Below, one piece after another: positions 11,463-15,132 of a stretch of 15,132 nucleotides of DNA. Origin of the DNA: Chrysochromulina tobinii. Taxonomy: Eukaryota; Haptophyta; Prymnesiales; Chrysochromulinaceae. The notes under the pieces are model-generated. The model saw only the letters and a program-made list of their open reading frames with translations. It had not been told where the DNA came from and made no database searches. Position 1 is the first letter of the stretch; the number at the start of each line of letters is the position of its first letter. The stretch lies in contig JWZX01001905.1 in assembly GCA_001275005.1 (NCBI GenBank), positions 1 to 15,132 on the forward strand, read 5' to 3'. Both the position numbers and the translations under genes were made by a program.

Positions 11463-12665
11463 TCACATCCCGGTGGGCGGCGGCTCGTCTGGTTGGCTCA
11501 TCAGCTCAGCGAGCTCGGCGCGCAGCTGCTCCTCCCGCTCGATCTTGCCTTCTTGGGTCTTCTCGAGCTGAACGCCGCTCTCCTGCTTTGCCTTGAGCTC
11601 GTCGATCTGTCGCAACGCTTTCTGGAGCTTCTTCATCTTCTTCTCCTTCTCGCCCACCTGGCTGTCGGCCGACCCCATCATTGTACGCACCATGTCACCG
11701 CCGAGCAGGCCGAGGCCCATGTCGTCACCCTCGCCCACGAGCGGCGCCGCGCTGCCCGGCTGGTAGAGCGGCGGCTTGTCCCGCAGCGCCGTGCATACGA
11801 GGTTTCCATCCATGTCCACCTCCGTGCCGTCGGGCAGGGCGTCGAGAGGGATCTGCACCTGCCACAGCCGATTGTACCCCGCGGTGGGCACCGGGTATTT
11901 GAGCCATCGCGGGTTGCGCAGCTGCGTGATGAACGTGCCCGTCACCGGGAACACAGCCTGCTCGGTCAGTTGAGACTGCTCGATCTCGTTAAAAAGGTCC
12001 GCTGGCCACGTCGCCTCGACGTCCACGAGGCCCACGATGCACCCGTGGCCCTGCGCGTGGCTCTGTGGGAGGTTAAAGAGCGAGCCGATCGTCTCGTCCG
12101 AGTAGCGGCGGCGCAGCAGCGCGACGGCCGTTGAAACCATAGGGCTGCCAAACACCTCCTCGTGCTGCGACACGTGCAGTGCGAGAGGGCCGCTGAGCTG
12201 CTTGAGCACTGGCCTGTTGCGTGCCTCGAGCTGCTTGACGCCGAAGAGGACGAGCGAGGCAAAGGGCTGGCGCATCGAGAGCGCGGGCAGCGCGACGCAC
12301 GGGCCGTCGGGCCTGGGCTGCGGCTGCATCGGCATGCCCTCTGGACCGAAGCCGTCCTCACCCAGTCCCATATCGTCCGGGTCCATGCCCCAGCCGCCGC
12401 CAGGGCCCATCTCGACACCGCCGTAGCCATACGGCGGCCCCATCGCAGGGTGGCCGTATGGCATGTGCTGCGGATGCATGTGCTGCGGCGGAGGAGGACC
12501 CATTGGCATCATCGGCGGTGGATTGCCATTGTAGCCGAAGTAGCCTCCGCCCTCATAGCCACTGCTGGCGCTCGCACCGGGTGGCGGATACCCTGGCGGC
12601 GGTGGTGGCGGTGGCGGTGGTGGTGCCGGCGAATAACCGGCGGTGGCGCCATCTGGGTACTCCAT
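11463..12665 (-). CDS. EOLA1-like ASCH-domain protein with eIF2A/PYM-type helical tail
   Basis: The protein has 400 residues and begins at an ATG. Residues 1-120 are Pro/Gly/Met/Tyr-rich and disordered, with ten consecutive Pro at 15-24. An ASCH domain (PUA-like fold, RNA-associated) spans ~125-285. LSMRQPFASLVLFGVKQLEAR (129-149) is the diagnostic entry strand-turn-helix, GCIVGLVDVEAT (208-219) the core strand, and NPRWLKYPVP (251-260) with WQVQIP (268-273) closes it. This order and spacing resemble animal EOLA1. Residues ~338-388 form a charged helix (KKLQKALRQIDELKAK, then GVQLEKTQEGKIE and an AELAEL end). It resembles the C-terminal helices of eIF2A and of PYM, which contact the translation machinery. 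The fusion hints at RNA or ribosome work; it is inference. The upstream CACGTG is listed separately. Confidence 0.8.
   Translation of the reverse strand: MEYPDGATAGYSPAPPPPPPPPPPGYPPPGASASSGYEGGGYFGYNGNPPPMMPMGPPPPQHMHPQHMPYGHPAMGPPYGYGGVEMGPGGGWGMDPDDMGLGEDGFGPEGMPMQPQPRPDGPCVALPALSMRQPFASLVLFGVKQLEARNRPVLKQLSGPLALHVSQHEEVFGSPMVSTAVALLRRRYSDETIGSLFNLPQSHAQGHGCIVGLVDVEATWPADLFNEIEQSQLTEQAVFPVTGTFITQLRNPRWLKYPVPTAGYNRLWQVQIPLDALPDGTEVDMDGNLVCTALRDKPPLYQPGSAAPLVGEGDDMGLGLLGGDMVRTMMGSADSQVGEKEKKMKKLQKALRQIDELKAKQESGVQLEKTQEGKIEREEQLRAELAELMSQPDEPPPTGM
12598..12633 (-). repeat. Pro-coding GGT/GGC trinucleotide tract
   Basis: A ggtggcggt-type trinucleotide run on the plus strand encodes the poly-Pro stretch near the start of the ASCH protein. 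It is simple-sequence DNA and may vary in length. Confidence 0.7.
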
Positions 12666-13116
12666 GGGCGAGCGCAGCTGTCACGGGCGCGTGGCCGTCG
12701 TGTGCGGCGCCAAACTTGCGGCCACGTGAAACGTTATCACTATAGAGCGGCATGTTTCTTTCTAACCCAAGCCTCAGCCATCTTCTTGGACGACAGACAC
12801 ACGACAGACGACAACCGGTGCTTCGGTACTCGAGACATCCCCCGCACCGATTACACACAACCCGCCCGAGCTTAGCCCGAGCGCCCGATATGCAATGCGC
12901 CGCAGCCCGCATAAGCGTCAAATACTGCCGAGCAATCTGACAGCTCCTAAAAGGATTAGTACCCGGGTAAGCGTCAGTGCGTGACACACCTTCCAACACA
13001 TTGTTCTCCAGCACACACATAATGAAATCTCAAACGCTCCTGGCCGCATTCCCCTCGCGCTGCCTCCTGCCTCCCCACGAATGGTACGGCCACAGTAGAA
13101 GATTCAAGATCTGAGC
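12666..13116. other. Intergenic region between the NDUFAF3-like and ASCH genes
   Basis: Both flanking genes are on the minus strand, so this holds the NDUFAF3-like 3' end and the ASCH gene promoter. I see an 8-bp inverted repeat, cgtggccg (12690-12697) and cggccacg (12719-12726), and an imperfect acgacaga-type direct repeat near 12790-12812. No coding frame is convincing. Confidence 0.45.
12723..12728. promoter_or_regulatory. CACGTG (G-box/E-box) upstream of the ASCH gene
   Basis: A cacgtg palindrome lies 58 bp upstream of the minus-strand ATG at 12665, overlapping the right arm of an 8-bp inverted repeat. It is the core site of bHLH and bZIP regulators in many eukaryotes. A six-base motif is weak evidence. 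Confidence 0.25.
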
Positions 13117-13692
13117 TTAAGGCGAGAGCTCCCGTGCTATGGCAGCCTGTACCTCGTCCTGCTCGCGCACACGCTCGCGGCTAACGAGGTCCTCAATTGG
13201 CCACAGCACTGCAGCGACTGCTCGCTGCTCCTGCGCCATGAAGTTGAACATGGAGCACGCATGCGCTGTGGTGAGCGCCTCGACGGCGCAATCGCGCTGC
13301 TCCAGCCACGCACGAATGGCCGCCGGGACTCGTCGTGAACGACGGCCGCAGCCCATCACGAGCATGCTCACCGGCTGATCGAGGAGGTCCAACACTGCGA
13401 GCGCCTCCGGCGTCAAGTGATCAGGCTGTTGCGGAGAAAAAAGGAAGGCGGCTCGAGGTAGTAGTAGGACAGGGCCCTCGAGGGCTGCGCCGCTGACCGT
13501 GAAGCCCCACGGTGCATACGCCTCGACCACAGTGTCACCAACTCCGGCCGGGGCGAACGGGTCGTGACGTCGGACGATGGACGACTTGTCGGCCAAGGCT
13601 GAGAGCCCTGACTGCTCCCCGATGAGTCGCGTGAGTGACAAGAGCGCAGGCCTCCTGTGCCGAGCAAACACGCGTCCGTGTCGAGCGTGCAT
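13117..13692 (-). CDS. NDUFAF3: NDUFAF3-like (DUF498/Mth938 family) complex I assembly factor
   Basis: This is a 191-residue protein starting at an ATG. Residues ~1-25 are Arg/His-rich and lack acids (R4, R7, R11, R13, R14, R22), typical of a mitochondrial presequence. The family fold spans ~55-170: YAPWGFTVSG (59-68), GPVLLLP (73-79), LTPEAL (93-98), LVMGCGRRSRRVP (111-123) with the GxGrR turn, and ACSMFNFMAQEQRAVAAVL (145-163). These match the DUF498 family, where mitochondrial members (NDUFAF3) help build the Q/P modules of respiratory complex I. The C-terminal ~20 residues are a charged helix. It is transcribed divergently from the RhoGAP-like gene across a 227-bp gap. Family assignment is strong; the gene name is by family and targeting signal. 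Confidence 0.85.
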   Translation of the reverse strand: MHARHGRVFARHRRPALLSLTRLIGEQSGLSALADKSSIVRRHDPFAPAGVGDTVVEAYAPWGFTVSGAALEGPVLLLPRAAFLFSPQQPDHLTPEALAVLDLLDQPVSMLVMGCGRRSRRVPAAIRAWLEQRDCAVEALTTAHACSMFNFMAQEQRAVAAVLWPIEDLVSRERVREQDEVQAAIARELSP

Positions 13693-13919
13693 CGGCGTTC
13701 TCGCACGGTGCCCCGTGAACGAAGATAGGTTCCTACGTCTACAGTCCGAGTCGTGAGTTGACCGGGACTCAGCTCTGAACGCGACCTTTGGCCCTCTTCA
13801 CACTCCCTTTTGCGTTCCTCTTTTGGAGCTGCCTGTGCACGCCCGTCGCTGTGCGTGCCGCCGACGTGCGTGACATTCCCGGTGACGGGCCAGGGCTCTC
13901 AATCACCAGCCACACGCAA
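13693..13919. promoter_or_regulatory. Short divergent promoter region
   Basis: Only 227 bp separate the ATGs of the NDUFAF3-like gene (minus) and the RhoGAP-like gene (plus), so the two probably share a bidirectional promoter. No TATA box is evident. The RhoGAP frame is open back to a TGA at 13776-13778 but has no earlier ATG. Confidence 0.45.
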
Positions 13920-15132
13920 ATGTCGCGTCGCGGAGCACCTCAAGCCTTCGACCGCGAGCGCTTTATCATCCCGTCGCCGCCTCTGGACGATGACATGTAC
14001 GGCGACCTCGTGCCGCCGACGATCGCAGAGCTCGTGTCCTACTTGGAGGTGGACGGCGTGGCGACGCCCGACCTCTTCGGCGCCGACCCGCGCGTGCGTG
14101 ACATCAACGACGTGCTCGATGAGCTGCGCGCGGCGTCGATCAACGTCGATGTGCACGCCGTCTGCCGCGGCGAGAGCCACCTCGCGGCAGCCGCGCTTGC
14201 TGCATACTGCCGGTCGCTGCCCGAGCCACTGCTGCCATCGCCGTTTGCGGAGCAGCTCTGCCAGGCGGTCGACCACCCCGACTTTGCGCTGCGCGTCGCC
14301 GGCATACGCGACATCATGTCGACCCTGCCCGAGGCCAACCAGGCGGTTCTGCACCGGCTCTTCCACTTTCTGAGCCGCCTGGGTGGCGCGCCGCAGTCGG
14401 AGGCGCAAGGCAACGGCTACGGGCAGCTCGCGCTCTTCTGGGCGTCGATGCTGCTGCCGAGCAACATGTCGCGGGTGCGCGACCGGCGCACCAAGGAGTT
14501 CCGCCTCCTCGGCCTGCTGCTGCAGCAGTCGCCGTGTATCTTCGAAGGTTCTCTCGAAGCGGTCGAGCTTCCAGAGCCCGAGCTGCCGCCGCACCTCGCG
14601 GCGGAGATGCTCGCGGCGCAGGCGGCGAGCCGGCAGTGGGTCAAGATCAAGGCGAGCCTGCTGCGCGACACCAAGGGCGCCTTCCGCTTCTCACTGCTCG
14701 AGGACAGCGGAGGCGTGTACATTAACAAGATCGAGCCGACGGACGTGTGCGACGACCGCGAGAAGCTGCAGTACAAGGACTATCTCGTGTCGATCTCGCG
14801 CAAGTCGGTGGACGAGATGACGCTGGCCGAGGTGAAGGAGATCGTGAAGCACGCGAAGAGCTTCCTCGAGCTCGAGGTGCGCCGATACGCGGGCGCCGCC
14901 GCGATCGACGAGCGCCGTCGACAGGAGGAGCAAAGGCAGCAGCGTGAGGCAGAGCAGCTCCGACGGTACCGCGAGCAGGTGCACGACTATGTGGACAAGA
15001 GGCCGCCAGCGCAGCCGCCGCCCTCGAGCAGGGGCGCGGAGCATGCGCGTCAGCCGCCGACGAGCGATGCGCGAGGCGGTGGCGCGGACGGCGCGCGGCG
15101 CGGCAGCGGCGGCGGCGGCGGCGGCGGCGGCG
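13920..15132 (+). CDS. RhoGAP-like/PDZ multidomain protein, partial (runs off the window)
   Basis: The frame is open from an ATG to the window edge (404 codons visible, no stop). Residues ~34-205 are RhoGAP-like: TIAELVSYLEVDG, HLAAAALAAYCRSLPEPLL (88-105, matching the K-x2-LReLPePLl signature), and LALFWASMLLPS (170-181). The arginine finger expected after EG (GxFRxSG) is absent: DGVATPDLFG (45-54) has no Arg, and the usual Lys before the LR-LPEPL motif is Ala. Residues ~238-323 form a PDZ domain (SGGVYINKIEP, YKDYLVSISRKSVDEMTLAEVKEIV, LELEVRR). Then comes a Gln/Glu/Arg coiled coil (330-355), a Pro-rich stretch and poly-Gly. It is probably a cytosolic scaffold in small-GTPase or cytoskeletal signalling, with doubtful GAP activity. 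Confidence 0.78.
   Translation, partial: MSRRGAPQAFDRERFIIPSPPLDDDMYGDLVPPTIAELVSYLEVDGVATPDLFGADPRVRDINDVLDELRAASINVDVHAVCRGESHLAAAALAAYCRSLPEPLLPSPFAEQLCQAVDHPDFALRVAGIRDIMSTLPEANQAVLHRLFHFLSRLGGAPQSEAQGNGYGQLALFWASMLLPSNMSRVRDRRTKEFRLLGLLLQQSPCIFEGSLEAVELPEPELPPHLAAEMLAAQAASRQWVKIKASLLRDTKGAFRFSLLEDSGGVYINKIEPTDVCDDREKLQYKDYLVSISRKSVDEMTLAEVKEIVKHAKSFLELEVRRYAGAAAIDERRRQEEQRQQREAEQLRRYREQVHDYVDKRPPAQPPPSSRGAEHARQPPTSDARGGGADGARRGSGGGGGGGG
15107..15132 (+). repeat. GGC trinucleotide repeat coding for poly-Gly at the window edge
   Basis: Eight GGC codons and one further base close the window, inside the RhoGAP-like/PDZ frame. The tract continues beyond the window, so its full length is unknown. 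Confidence 0.85.

Noticed and set aside
11493-12875. Plus-strand frames opposite the ASCH gene
   Set aside because: No domain and skewed Arg/His content. The minus strand holds a recognisable ASCH domain.
13810-14373. Plus-strand frame overlapping the RhoGAP-like gene in another phase
   Set aside because: Ser/Arg/Thr-rich with no motif. The frame from 13920 has two recognisable domains and runs on to the window end.
13899-14594. Minus-strand frame opposite the RhoGAP-like gene
   Set aside because: Arg/Val/His-rich shadow. The plus strand has RhoGAP-like and PDZ motifs.
1-15132. tRNA or rRNA genes, plasmid or phage modules, defence islands
   Set aside because: No cloverleaf with conserved tRNA boxes, no rRNA-like stretches, and no integrase, terminase, nuclease or toxin-antitoxin genes were recognised.

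Overview
The window reads as nuclear DNA of a GC-rich, intron-poor single-celled eukaryote. A microalga such as a haptophyte would fit, but that is an inference from gene style; no marker gene fixes the lineage. The eukaryotic signs are a mitochondrial complex I assembly factor (NDUFAF3 type), a membrane RING-CH ubiquitin ligase, a type II membrane glycosyltransferase-like protein, an FHA protein, a RhoGAP-plus-PDZ protein, large intergenic gaps, no Shine-Dalgarno/operon layout, and codon-level low complexity (poly-Ala, poly-Asp, poly-Pro, poly-Gly). Several longest reading frames begin at TTG or GTG. I moved these starts to the first in-frame ATG.

Layout. Positions 1-787 are non-coding and carry several perfect inverted repeats. 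On the minus strand follow a RING-CH E3 ligase with three membrane spans (788-1732) and a Golgi-type glycosyltransferase-like protein (2117-3970). The glycosyltransferase gene has a 13-bp stem-loop abutting its stop codon and a 39-43 bp minisatellite just upstream of its ATG. On the plus strand come a GNAT acetyltransferase (4454-5047), a long Ala/Glu-rich protein ending in an FHA domain (5258-7846, with a possible small first exon at 5144), and an unrecognised gene (8210-8836) whose frame stays open for 64 codons beyond an in-frame TAG. A repeat-rich interval (about 9030-10440) holds a poly-A/TA tract, two 170-bp tandem copies, a short acidic-tailed ORF and a cluster of hairpins. It leads into a small, extremely acidic PP28/PDAP1-like protein (10441-11088). 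On the minus strand lie an EOLA1-like ASCH-domain protein carrying an eIF2A/PYM-type helical tail (11463-12665) and the NDUFAF3 homologue (13117-13692). The latter is divergent from a RhoGAP-like/PDZ protein (13920 to the window end, partial).

The genes look like an ordinary chromosomal neighbourhood of housekeeping and signalling functions, not one pathway or defence system. The parts most worth checking are the ASCH plus translation-factor-tail fusion, the RhoGAP domain lacking its catalytic arginine, the TAG-interrupted Myb-like gene followed by a poly-A tract, and the many perfect inverted repeats in the intergenic DNA.
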